Positions 8,552 to 16,431 of a stretch of DNA of 64,000 nucleotides are shown here, one piece after another; the first letter of the stretch is position 1; every line of letters begins with the position of its first letter. This DNA is from Streptomyces tauricus. Lineage in GTDB: Bacteria; Actinomycetota; Actinomycetes; Streptomycetales; Streptomycetaceae. The stretch covers positions 1-64,000 of the forward strand of contig NZ_BMVY01000034.1 of the NCBI RefSeq assembly GCF_014650955.1, in the 5' to 3' direction. The translations under genes and the position numbers were made by a program. Below the pieces are notes generated by a model that saw only the letters and a list, made by a program, of their open reading frames with translations, was not told the origin of the DNA and did not search any database.

Positions 8552-8883
8552 AGCCGCATCAGGTCGCGCAGGCCCGCTTCGAGCTTGACGCGGCCCGAGC
8601 CCCAGGCCTTCGCGAAATGGAGCTCGCCGTCGACCATCGCGACCAGGTCGTCGCCGGTCATCGCGAGCCGGATCTCGGCCTTCTCGGGCGGCGGGCCCTC
8701 GACGGTGTCGAGCACCACGATCCGGCCGTCCCGCAGGCGGCCCACGAAGGTGATGTCCAGGTCGGTGATACGGCAGCTCAGGGAGCGGTCCAACGCGGCC
8801 GCGCTCTGTACGTCGCCGTTCGCGCCGGCCATGTTGTCCGAGAGTTTGTCGAGTGCGCTGCGGCACTCCTCGATCGTCGCCAT
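8536..8883 (-). CDS. SCP2 sterol-binding-like domain protein
   Basis: A 115-residue single-domain protein resembling the SCP2 sterol-carrier fold: MATIEECRSALDKLSDNM, a central strand-rich core with LAMTGDDLVAMVDGELHF, and a C-terminal FAKAWGSGRVKLEAGLRDLMRL. SCP2-like domains bind lipids or hydrophobic ligands; the bacterial role is unknown. TACCGT lies 8 nt upstream of the ATG, so it may be leaderless. It converges on the siderophore ATPase and is divergent from the small acidic gene at 8926. Confidence 0.75.
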   Translation of the reverse strand: MATIEECRSALDKLSDNMAGANGDVQSAAALDRSLSCRITDLDITFVGRLRDGRIVVLDTVEGPPPEKAEIRLAMTGDDLVAMVDGELHFAKAWGSGRVKLEAGLRDLMRLRKLL

Positions 8884-8913
8884 CGTGATCGACGGTACCT
8901 CAGCCCTTCGCGG

Positions 8914-8919
8914 TAGCGT
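8914..8919 (+). promoter_or_regulatory. -10-like hexamer for a leaderless transcript (gene at 8926)
   Basis: TAGCGT followed by exactly 6 nt and then the ATG. The gap leaves no room for a ribosome-binding site. Confidence 0.4.
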
Positions 8920-8925
8920 CGGGGC

Positions 8926-9336
8926 ATGAGCGAGTCCATGACCGGCCCGGAGGCCGAAAGCCCCGGTACGGATCCTTTCGGTACGCAGCCTCCGGGTACG
9001 CAGCCTCCGGGTATGGAGCCGGAGACGGAGCCGCACGCCGGGTCCGACGCCCCGCCCGGCCCCGACACCCGGCCCGAGTACGACCCCGCCGCCCCCGCCC
9101 CGCTGTACGTGCCGCGTACGCCGACCGGTGACGCCGAGGTCGACGCCCTGCTCGACCGGCTGGCCGACGCGGACCACCTCGACACGGACGGGCACGTGGA
9201 GGTGTACGAGGATGTACACCGGGGGCTGCGCGACGCGCTCACCGCGCTCGACGCCCGCCCGGGACCTCCGGCGCCCCCCGCGCCGAACAGCAGCAGTCAT
9301 CACAGCGCTGGCTACAGCTACAGCAACAGGAGCTGA
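8926..9336 (+). CDS. Hypothetical protein
   Basis: 136 residues, not assigned to a family. The first ~65 are Pro/Gly/Thr-rich with GTQPPGTQPPG repeats. A short helical segment (residues ~66-105) contains DAEVDALLDRLADADHLDTDGHVEVYEDVHRGL, here quoted only as its key parts DALLDRLADAD and VYEDVHRGL. The tail is Pro/Ser-rich. It sits 7 nt before tlyA on the same strand and is probably co-transcribed with it. No catalytic motif, signal peptide or membrane segment is visible. Position and helix suggest a conserved small actinomycete protein. Confidence 0.7.
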   Translation: MSESMTGPEAESPGTDPFGTQPPGTQPPGMEPETEPHAGSDAPPGPDTRPEYDPAAPAPLYVPRTPTGDAEVDALLDRLADADHLDTDGHVEVYEDVHRGLRDALTALDARPGPPAPPAPNSSSHHSAGYSYSNRS

Positions 9337-9343
9337 ACCGAAC

Positions 9344-10159
9344 GTGGCAGGAGTGGCACGACGCCGCCTCGACGCCGAGCTGGTCCGACGCAAGCTCGCC
9401 CGCTCGCGCGAGCACGCCGGACAGCTGATCGCCGCCGGGCGGGTCACCGTCGGCAAGAACCTCGCGACCAAACCCGCCACCCAGGTGGAGACCGCGGCCC
9501 CCATCCTGGTCAGCCAGGACGACAACGACCCCGACTACGTCTCGCGCGGCGGCCACAAGCTGGCGGGGGCCCTGGAGGCCTTCGTACCGCTGGGCCTGGA
9601 GGTCCAGGGGCGGCGGGCCCTGGACGCCGGAGCCTCGACCGGCGGGTTCACCGATGTGCTGCTGCGCGCGGGCGTCTCCCACGTCCTCGCCGTGGACGTC
9701 GGCTACGGGCAGTTGGCGTGGTCTCTCCAAAGCGATGAACGCGTCACCGTCAAGGACCGTACGAACGTACGCGAGTTGACGTTGGAGGCGATCGATGGGG
9801 AGCCGGTGGATCTTGTAGTCGGTGATTTGTCCTTCATCCCGCTCGGCCTGGTGCTGCCCGCCCTTGTGCGGTGCGCGGCGCCCGACGCCGACCTGGTGAT
9901 GATGGTCAAGCCGCAGTTCGAGGTGGGCAGGGAACGGCTCGGGAGCGGCGGAGTGGTCCGCAGCCCCGAGCTGCGGGCGGACGCCGTACGCGGTGTGGCC
10001 CGCCAGGCGGGGGAACTGGGGCTCGGGGTGAAGGGTGTGACGGCCAGTCCGCTGCCCGGGCCCTCGGGGAATGTCGAGTACTTTCTGTGGCTGCGTGCCG
10101 GGGCACCCGCACTGGACCCGGCCGACGTTGACCGTGCAGTGGCGGAGGGGCCGCGTTGA
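9344..10159 (+). CDS. tlyA: TlyA family rRNA (cytidine-2'-O)-methyltransferase
   Basis: 271 residues. An N-terminal S4 RNA-binding domain (RRRLDAELVRRKLARSRE, residues 5-65) is joined to a FtsJ-like SAM methyltransferase domain with ALDAGASTGGFTDVLL near residue 90 and DLVVGDLSFIPL near residue 155. TlyA proteins 2'-O-methylate cytidines in 16S and/or 23S rRNA, and the modification confers capreomycin sensitivity. GTG 9344 has AGGAG ~11 nt upstream. The tlyA-NAD kinase-recN order is shared with mycobacteria. It overlaps the NAD kinase start by 4 nt (TTGA). Confidence 0.93.
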   Translation: MAGVARRRLDAELVRRKLARSREHAGQLIAAGRVTVGKNLATKPATQVETAAPILVSQDDNDPDYVSRGGHKLAGALEAFVPLGLEVQGRRALDAGASTGGFTDVLLRAGVSHVLAVDVGYGQLAWSLQSDERVTVKDRTNVRELTLEAIDGEPVDLVVGDLSFIPLGLVLPALVRCAAPDADLVMMVKPQFEVGRERLGSGGVVRSPELRADAVRGVARQAGELGLGVKGVTASPLPGPSGNVEYFLWLRAGAPALDPADVDRAVAEGPR

Positions 10160-11061
10160 CCGACACCCGATCTCGTACCGTTTTCCTGCTCGCGCACACC
10201 GGGCGGCCCGCGGCCATCCGCAGTGCCGAGCTCGTCGTCGAGGGGCTGCTGCGCTCCGGACTCGGCGTACGTGTCCTGGAGGCGGAGGCGGCCGATCTGC
10301 CGCTGCCGCCGACCGTGGAGCTCGTCAAGGAGGCGACTCCGGAGTGCCTCGACGGATGTGAGCTGCTGATCGTCCTCGGCGGTGACGGCACGCTGCTGCG
10401 CGGCGCCGAGTTCGCGCGCGCCTCCGGGGTGCCGATGCTCGGCGTCAACCTGGGGCGCGTCGGCTTCCTCGCGGAGGCCGAGCGCGACGACCTCGACAAG
10501 GTCGTCGACCGGGTGGTGACGAGGGCGTACGAGGTCGAGGAGCGCATGACCGTCGACGTCGTCGTGCACAGCAACGGCGATGTCGTGCACACGGACTGGG
10601 CGCTCAACGAGGCGGCCGTGCAGAAGGCGGGCGCCGAGAAGCTTCTTGAGGTCGTCCTGGAGATCGACGGGCGGCCGGTGACCGGGTTCGGCTGCGACGG
10701 GATCGTGCTGTCCACGCCGACCGGGTCCACGGCGTACGCGTTCTCCGCGGGCGGGCCCGTGGTGTGGCCGGAGGTGGAGGCGCTGCTCATGGTGCCGATC
10801 AGTGCGCACGCGCTGTTCGCGAAGCCGTTGGTGACCTCGCCGAACTCCGTGCTGGCTGTGGAGATCCTGCCGCACATTCCGCCGGGGGTGCTGTGGTGTG
10901 ACGGGCGGCGCACGATCGAGCTGCCGCCGGGGGCGCGGGTGGAGGTCCGTCGCGGGGCCGTTCCGGTGCGGCTGGCGCGGCTGCACCATGCCTCGTTCAC
11001 CGACCGGCTGGTGGCCAAGTTCGCGTTGCCCGTCGCGGGGTGGCGGGGGGCGCCGCACTAG
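10156..11061 (+). CDS. nadK: NAD kinase
   Basis: 301 residues. The NAD kinase hallmarks are LGGDGTLLRGAEFAR near residue 75, NLGRVGFLAEAE, the STPTGSTAYAFSAGGP loop near residue 190, and a C-terminal beta-rich domain. It phosphorylates NAD+ to NADP+ in the cytosol. A TTG start overlaps the tlyA stop, so translation is coupled. Family length is ~290-310, so the gene is complete. Confidence 0.95.
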   Translation: MTDTRSRTVFLLAHTGRPAAIRSAELVVEGLLRSGLGVRVLEAEAADLPLPPTVELVKEATPECLDGCELLIVLGGDGTLLRGAEFARASGVPMLGVNLGRVGFLAEAERDDLDKVVDRVVTRAYEVEERMTVDVVVHSNGDVVHTDWALNEAAVQKAGAEKLLEVVLEIDGRPVTGFGCDGIVLSTPTGSTAYAFSAGGPVVWPEVEALLMVPISAHALFAKPLVTSPNSVLAVEILPHIPPGVLWCDGRRTIELPPGARVEVRRGAVPVRLARLHHASFTDRLVAKFALPVAGWRGAPH

Positions 11062-11450
11062 GGGTGCGGCTGGGGTGCGGTCGCCTCGGGCGCGGTGATG
11101 ACTCTGCGGGTCCGTACGGGCTGGAGTGCGCAGTTCCCCGCGCCCCTTGGCCCCTGGGGGGGCTTGGGGTGGTGTGGGGATGACTGTGCGGGTCGGTGGG
11201 GGCTCGGGTGCGCAGTTCCCCGCGCCCCTTGGGGGGCTTTCGGCGGCGCGGTGATGACTCTGCGGGTCCGTGAGGGTTGGAGTGCGCGGTTCCCCGCGCC
11301 CCTTGGGGGGCTTGGGGTGGTCGGTGTGGGGATGGGGCTGTGGGGTGGTGGGGGCGGTTTTCCCGGGGTCTTGCGGGGGGCGGGGGTGCCTGGACGTTTG
11401 TGCAGGGAATGGGGCGGCGTCGCGCCGGGTGGGGGAAACCTCGTATGGTC
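11062..11450 (+). repeat. Intergenic region with three copies of the GCGCAGTTCCCCGCGCCCCT repeat
   Basis: 389 bp between NAD kinase and recN with no credible gene. It holds three direct copies of a ~24-bp element (11127-11150, 11209-11232, and 11283-11306 with one G for A), each followed by a G-rich arm able to pair with the CCCC. Shared flanks such as GATGACTCTGCGGGTCCGT recur before copies 1 and 3. The same core recurs near 46392 and in a six-copy cluster at 58307-58713. Confidence 0.85.
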
Positions 11451-13187
11451 ATGTCCGTGTTGGAGGAGATGCGGATACGGTCGCTCGGAGTCATCGACGA
11501 CGCGGTGGTCGAGCTGTCGCCCGGCTTCACCGCGGTCACCGGTGAGACCGGCGCGGGCAAGACGATGGTGGTCACCAGCCTGGGCCTGCTGATGGGCGGA
11601 CGCGCCGACGCCGCCCTCGTGCGGATCGGGGCCAAGAACGCGGTGGTGGAGGGACGGATCTCCGTCCTCAAGGGCTCCGCGGCGAACCTGCGGGCCGAGG
11701 AGGCCGGCGCGGAACTCGACGACGGCACCCTGCTCATCAGCCGTACCGTTTCCGCCGAGGGGCGCTCCCGCGCGCATCTCGGCGGGCGTTCCGTGCCGGT
11801 GGGGCTGCTCGCCGAACTCGCCGACGACCTGGTGGCCGTGCACGGGCAGACCGATCAGCAGGGGCTGCTCAAGCTGTCCCGGCAACGGCAGGCCCTCGAC
11901 CGGTACGCGGGCGACGCGGTCGCCGTGCCGCTCGCGAAGTACGCGGGCGCCTACCGCCGGCTGCGCGCAGTCACCACCGAGCTGGACCAGATCACCACGC
12001 GCGCCCGTGAACGCGCCCAGGAAGCCGACATGCTGCGCTTCGGGCTTGACGAGATCGCCGGGGTGGAGCCCAGGGCGGGCGAGGACGTGGAGCTGGCGGC
12101 CGAGGCCGAGCGGCTGGGCCACGCGGAGGCGCTGGCGTCGGCCGCCACGGTCGCGCACGCCGCCCTCGCGGGCAACCCCGAGGACCCGGAGGGCATCGAC
12201 GCCACGACACTCGTGGCGGGCGCGCACCGGGCCCTGGAGGCCGTACGGTCCCACGACGCGGCCCTGGGCGCGCTGGCGGGCCGCATCGGGGAGATCGGCA
12301 TCCTGCTGGGCGACGTGGCGGGGGAGCTGGCGGGCTACGCCGACGACCTCGACGCGGATCCGCTGCGGCTCGCGGCGGTGGAGGAGCGGCGTGCCGCGCT
12401 GACCGCGCTGACCCGTAAGTACGGCGCGGACGTGGACGCGGTGCTGACCTACGCCGAGCAGAGCGCCGCCCGGCTCCTGGAACTGGACGGGGACGACGAC
12501 CGGATCGGCGAGCTCACCGCCGAGCGCGACGCGCTGCGGGCCGAGCTGGGCGGACTGGCGCAGGCCCTCACCGACGCCCGTACGGAGGCCGCCGAACGGT
12601 TCGCCGCCGCCGTGACCGCCGAACTGGCCTCGCTCGCCATGCCGCACGCGCGCGTGTCGTTCGACATCCGGCAGACCGAGGACCCGGAGGGTGTGGAGGT
12701 CGGCGGACGCCCCGTCTCGTACGGGCCCGCGGGCTGCGACGAGGTCGAACTGCTCCTCGCCCCGCACCCGGGGGCGCCGCCGCGGCCCATCGCCAAGGGC
12801 GCGTCCGGCGGCGAACTGTCGCGGGTCATGCTCGCGGTCGAGGTCGTCTTCGCGGGTACGGACCCGGTGCCCACGTACCTCTTCGACGAGGTCGACGCCG
12901 GTGTCGGCGGCAAGGCGGCCGTCGAGATCGGCCGGCGGCTCGCGAAGCTCGCCAAGAGCGCGCAGGTCGTCGTCGTCACCCACCTGCCGCAGGTGGCCGC
13001 GTTCGCCGACCGGCAGCTGCTGGTCGAGAAGACCAACGACGGCTCGGTGACCCGTTCCGGCGTGAAGGTCCTGGAGGGCGAGGAGCGCATCCGTGAGCTC
13101 TCCCGGATGCTGGCGGGCCAGGAGGACTCGCAGACGGCACGGGCCCACGCGGAGGAACTGCTGGCGACGGCCCGCGCGGACGGATAG
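11451..13187 (+). CDS. recN: DNA repair protein RecN
   Basis: 578-residue SMC-like ATPase of double-strand-break repair. Walker A is GETGAGKT near residue 35. Long coiled-coil arms span residues ~150-375. The C-terminal half has the ABC signature SGGELSRVMLAVE, Walker B TYLFDEVDAGVGG and the switch VVVTHLPQVAAFAD. Starts at 11445, 11451 and 11457 are all possible. 11451 gives the MSVLEEM start, while TATGGT (11444-11449) lies 7 nt before GTG 11457 and would fit a leaderless form. A hairpin follows the gene. The tlyA-nadK-recN neighbourhood is typical of actinobacteria. Confidence 0.94.
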   Translation: MSVLEEMRIRSLGVIDDAVVELSPGFTAVTGETGAGKTMVVTSLGLLMGGRADAALVRIGAKNAVVEGRISVLKGSAANLRAEEAGAELDDGTLLISRTVSAEGRSRAHLGGRSVPVGLLAELADDLVAVHGQTDQQGLLKLSRQRQALDRYAGDAVAVPLAKYAGAYRRLRAVTTELDQITTRARERAQEADMLRFGLDEIAGVEPRAGEDVELAAEAERLGHAEALASAATVAHAALAGNPEDPEGIDATTLVAGAHRALEAVRSHDAALGALAGRIGEIGILLGDVAGELAGYADDLDADPLRLAAVEERRAALTALTRKYGADVDAVLTYAEQSAARLLELDGDDDRIGELTAERDALRAELGGLAQALTDARTEAAERFAAAVTAELASLAMPHARVSFDIRQTEDPEGVEVGGRPVSYGPAGCDEVELLLAPHPGAPPRPIAKGASGGELSRVMLAVEVVFAGTDPVPTYLFDEVDAGVGGKAAVEIGRRLAKLAKSAQVVVVTHLPQVAAFADRQLLVEKTNDGSVTRSGVKVLEGEERIRELSRMLAGQEDSQTARAHAEELLATARADG

Positions 13188-13196
13188 GGGCGCGAA

Positions 13197-13285
13197 AGGG
13201 GCGCGGGCAGGAGCTCGTCAGGGACGATGCCCGCCCCTGACTGTCTTCGCACCTCGCCCGGCGCTCACTCGTGTGAGTGAGCGCC
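13197..13285 (+). terminator. Two hairpins downstream of recN
   Basis: The first is an inverted repeat AGGGGCGCGGGCA / TGCCCGCCCCT (bulged) near 13196-13238, terminator-like. The second is a perfect 11-bp palindromic stem (13260-13270 with 13275-13285) with loop GTGT. They lie in the 262-bp gap before the glycosyltransferase. The second could be a terminator or an operator. Confidence 0.5.
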
Positions 13286-13449
13286 CGCATCCCGTCCGCA
13301 CCCCCGGCGTCCCAGTGATCACGCGGTGGTCGGCAACTGGCCCCCGTCCTGGCATCCTTGGAAGGAGGACGAGCGGTACACCCCCACCGCCCGTTCCTTC
13401 GGTACTTTTCTTCGTGACCGCCCGCCGCCGAACCAGGAGCCACGGCCAC

Positions 13450-14595
13450 GTGAGCCACGTGAGCAGCCACTCACCGCACGGACAGTCGCCGCTGCGTACC
13501 GTCCAGGTGCTCGGCGGCGGCAGCGCGGGCAGCTGCGCCCATGTGCGGTCGCTGACCTCGGGACTCGTCGCCCGGGGCGTGCGGGTGACCGTGTGCGCCC
13601 CGACCGAGGCCGATCACGCGTACGACTTCACCGGCGTCGGTGCCGACCATGTCCCTGTGTCCCGGCGCAACGACCCGACCTCCGTGGCCGCGCTGCGGGC
13701 GGTCTGCGGGGACGCCGACCTCGTCCACGCGCACGGCCTGCACGCCGCGCTGCGGGCCGCGCTCGCGCTCAGCGGACGGCGCGTCCCGCTCGTCGTCACC
13801 TGGCACACCCGCCCGTACGCCGAGGGCGCGCGGGCTCATCTGCTGCGCGCCCTGGAGCGGCGGGTGGCGAAGGCCGCGTCGGTGGTCCTCGGCTCCTCGT
13901 CCGACCTGGTGGACCGCGCCCGCAGCAGGGGCGCGCGGGACGCACGGCTCGCCGCGGTCGCCCTGCCGGGCGGGCGGCGGCCCGGCGCCGCGCACGAGGA
14001 CGCGGAAGCAGATGGACTGCGGCCCAAGACGCGCGCGGAACTCGGTACCACCGACCGGCCGTTGCTGCTGGCCGTCGGCTCCCTCGACCGGTACCGGGGC
14101 TACGACACGCTGCTGGACGCCGCGCGCGCGTGGCGTCGGCTCGACCCGGTGCCGCTGCTCGTGATCGCCGGTGAGGGACCGCTGCGCGGCGCGCTCCAGC
14201 GGCGCATCGAGAACGAAGGGCTGCCCGTACGTCTCATCGGCCGGCGGGACGACATCGGGGAGTTGCTCGCCGCCGCCGACCTCGCCCTGCTGCCCGGCTG
14301 CCCGGAGTCGCGCTCCCTGCTCGCCCAGGAGGCCCTGCACGCGCGCGTGCCGCTGGTCGCGGCCGCCACCGCGGGGATGCCCGAACTCGTGGGCGACGCG
14401 GCCGAGCTGGTCCCGCACGGCGACGCGCGGGCGCTCGCCGAGGCCGTCGCCGGTCTGCTCGCCGACCCCGAGCGGTGCGAGCGGCTGAAGGACAGGGGCA
14501 CGCTCCAGGCGGCCACCTGGCCGACCGAGGACGAGACGGTGGCGCAGGTCCTCAGCGTGTACGACGAGCTGACCCGGCCCCTGCCGCTTCCGTAG
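13450..14595 (+). CDS. GT4-type glycosyltransferase
   Basis: 381 residues with a GT-B fold. The N-terminal part has VQVLGGGSAGSCAHVRSL and an HAHGLHAALRAAL acceptor-side motif. The C-terminal donor-binding half has LLAVGSLDRYRGYDTLLDA, VRLIGRRDDIGELLAAADL and the E-x7-E type PGCPESRSLLAQEAL. It probably transfers a sugar from a nucleotide donor to a lipid or polysaccharide; donor and acceptor are unknown. GTG 13450 is chosen for AGGAG at 13435-13439; no conserved sequence lies upstream of it. It follows recN in the same direction. Confidence 0.85.
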   Translation: MSHVSSHSPHGQSPLRTVQVLGGGSAGSCAHVRSLTSGLVARGVRVTVCAPTEADHAYDFTGVGADHVPVSRRNDPTSVAALRAVCGDADLVHAHGLHAALRAALALSGRRVPLVVTWHTRPYAEGARAHLLRALERRVAKAASVVLGSSSDLVDRARSRGARDARLAAVALPGGRRPGAAHEDAEADGLRPKTRAELGTTDRPLLLAVGSLDRYRGYDTLLDAARAWRRLDPVPLLVIAGEGPLRGALQRRIENEGLPVRLIGRRDDIGELLAAADLALLPGCPESRSLLAQEALHARVPLVAAATAGMPELVGDAAELVPHGDARALAEAVAGLLADPERCERLKDRGTLQAATWPTEDETVAQVLSVYDELTRPLPLP

Positions 14596-14652
14596 CCCGG
14601 AGGGCCGGTCGGGCCGTCACAGCCGTCACAGCCGTCAAAGCGGCCACGGCCG

Positions 14653-16344
14653 TCACGGGACGAGTCTGCGGGCCCGCAGTGCCAGGCTCAGGGCCAGTAC
14701 CGTCTGCGGATCGTCCAGGTCCGTCCCGAGCAGCTCCCCGATCCGGGCGAGCCGGTTGTAGAGCGTCTGCCGGTTGAGGTGCAGTTCGCGCGCGGTCTCC
14801 GCCTTGCGGCCCGCGTGCGCGAGATACGTCTCCAGGGTGGGCAGCAGCGGCGGCTTCGAGCGGTGGTCGTGATCGCGCAGAGGGCCGATCGCGCGGTCCA
14901 CGAAGGCCGCCAGGTCCTGATGGTCCCGCAGCCGCCACAGCAGCAGGTCGATGTCCAGGCGCCGGGCGTCGTACCAGGGCCGGTCGGACAGCCCCTGGGC
15001 GGCCGTCGCCGTCTCGGCCGCGTGCCGCAGGCCCGCCGACGCGGCAGCCCAGCCGCCCGCCACGCCCACCACCACGACCGGCGGCTGCGCTCCCGGCCGC
15101 TGCGTCCCCGCCCGCTCCACACCCGCCCGCAGCGCCGCGGCGACCCGGTCCGCGACCGCCGGCCGCTCGGACTCCGCGCGCAGCCCCACCAGCAGCGGTA
15201 CCCGGCCCTCCACGGGCCGTACGCCGAGCAGGACCGGTACGCCCACCGAGGCCAGCTCCTCGGCGACCGCCCGTGCGAGGACGGCCCAGCCGCCGCCGGG
15301 CGACAGCCCGTCGGCGAGACGCATGACGACCGGCAGCAGGGGGCTCGCGCCGGGCTTGAAACCGAGGACCCGGGCCTGCGCCGGGGCGTCCTCGGCGGCG
15401 ATGCGGCCCTCGGCGAGGTCGGTGAGGAAGTCGCCGCGCCCGCGGGCCGCCAGCTCCTCCTCCTGGCGGGCCTGCATCAGGACCACCGCGAGGACGCCCG
15501 CCGCCCGCTCCGTCGCGATCCGGTGCACGGGCGCGAGCGGGGTGTTCACGGGCAGGAGGACCAGCCGGGCCCGGGCCGCCCCGGCGCCGCCGCCCTGTCC
15601 GCCGCCGGGCACGTCCACGAGGACCGTACCGGCGGGCGGCCCGGCTCGGTGCTGACCTGTTCCGTGCTGACCCGCTCCGTGCTGATCGGCCTTGTGCGGG
15701 CCGCGCAGCCCCTCCCACACCTGGAGCGGGTCGGCGTTCGCGGGGCCGGCCCCGGCGGCGTACAGGAGCTGGCCGTCCGGGGTCTCCAGGAAGACCGGGT
15801 TGCCAGCGAAGTCGGCGAGGATGCCGAGGACCTGCGGGATGCCGCCACCGCCGAGCAGGGCCTCGGTGCAGCGCCGGTGGACCTCCTCGGCGCGCTGGAG
15901 CAGTGCGTAGTGGCCGTTGACGATCTCGGTGTGGATCTCCTCCGTGACCGTCACGAACGGCACCTCGCGGTGCAGCTGCACCAGCGGCAGCCCGGCCGTG
16001 CGTGCCGTCTCCACGAGCGCGGCGGGCAGTCGCGTGAAGCGCGGCCCCAACTCCACGACCAGGGCCGCGATGCCGCGCTCGGCGAGGGTACGGACGAACG
16101 CCCGCTGCTCGGCGGGGCGGGTGCCGAATCCGTAACCGGTGGTCAGGAGCAGTTCGCCGCCCTTGAGCAGCGACGCGATGTTCGGTACCTCGCCCGCGTG
16201 CACCCAGCGCACGGTGCGGCCCAGCCGCTCGGCGCCCGCCAGGATCTCCGGCAGGCCGCCGCGCAGTGCGGGCAACTCCAGGGCCCGCCGCACGGTGATC
16301 CCGCCACTGTGCTGTGTGTCCGGCGTGTCGTTACGGCTGTCCAT
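14653..16344 (-). CDS. PucR family transcriptional regulator
   Basis: 563 residues. An N-terminal PucR domain (~residues 15-140) has VRRALELPALRGGLPEILAG and a GELLLTTGYGF motif. A long central region (~150-420) carries a Gly/His-rich insert with repeated QHGxGQH units. The C-terminal HTH_30 has ETARELHLNRQTLYNRLARIG near residue 525. Relatives control purine or amino-acid catabolism; the target here is not evident, as no catabolic operon is adjacent. TAGCGT lies 6 nt before the ATG, so it is probably leaderless. Confidence 0.9.
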   Translation of the reverse strand: MDSRNDTPDTQHSGGITVRRALELPALRGGLPEILAGAERLGRTVRWVHAGEVPNIASLLKGGELLLTTGYGFGTRPAEQRAFVRTLAERGIAALVVELGPRFTRLPAALVETARTAGLPLVQLHREVPFVTVTEEIHTEIVNGHYALLQRAEEVHRRCTEALLGGGGIPQVLGILADFAGNPVFLETPDGQLLYAAGAGPANADPLQVWEGLRGPHKADQHGAGQHGTGQHRAGPPAGTVLVDVPGGGQGGGAGAARARLVLLPVNTPLAPVHRIATERAAGVLAVVLMQARQEEELAARGRGDFLTDLAEGRIAAEDAPAQARVLGFKPGASPLLPVVMRLADGLSPGGGWAVLARAVAEELASVGVPVLLGVRPVEGRVPLLVGLRAESERPAVADRVAAALRAGVERAGTQRPGAQPPVVVVGVAGGWAAASAGLRHAAETATAAQGLSDRPWYDARRLDIDLLLWRLRDHQDLAAFVDRAIGPLRDHDHRSKPPLLPTLETYLAHAGRKAETARELHLNRQTLYNRLARIGELLGTDLDDPQTVLALSLALRARRLVP

Positions 16345-16350
16345 GACCGG

Positions 16351-16356
16351 ACGCTA
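16351..16356 (-). promoter_or_regulatory. -10-like hexamer for a leaderless pucR-type transcript
   Basis: TAGCGT on the minus strand, 6 nt, then the ATG at 16344. It is the same arrangement as at 8914 and 46552. Confidence 0.4.
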
Positions 16357-16431
16357 CCCCGTCCGCCACCTGCTGTGACGCGCCGGACAGGGCTCACGGG
16401 GGCGCCTCGGCGCCGCCGTGAGCCGCCGCAC

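Noticed and set aside
8884..9525. N-terminal extension of the SCP2-like gene
   Set aside because: The upstream frame is low-complexity and antisense to the 8926 gene. The SCP2-like domain begins at the ATG at 8883.
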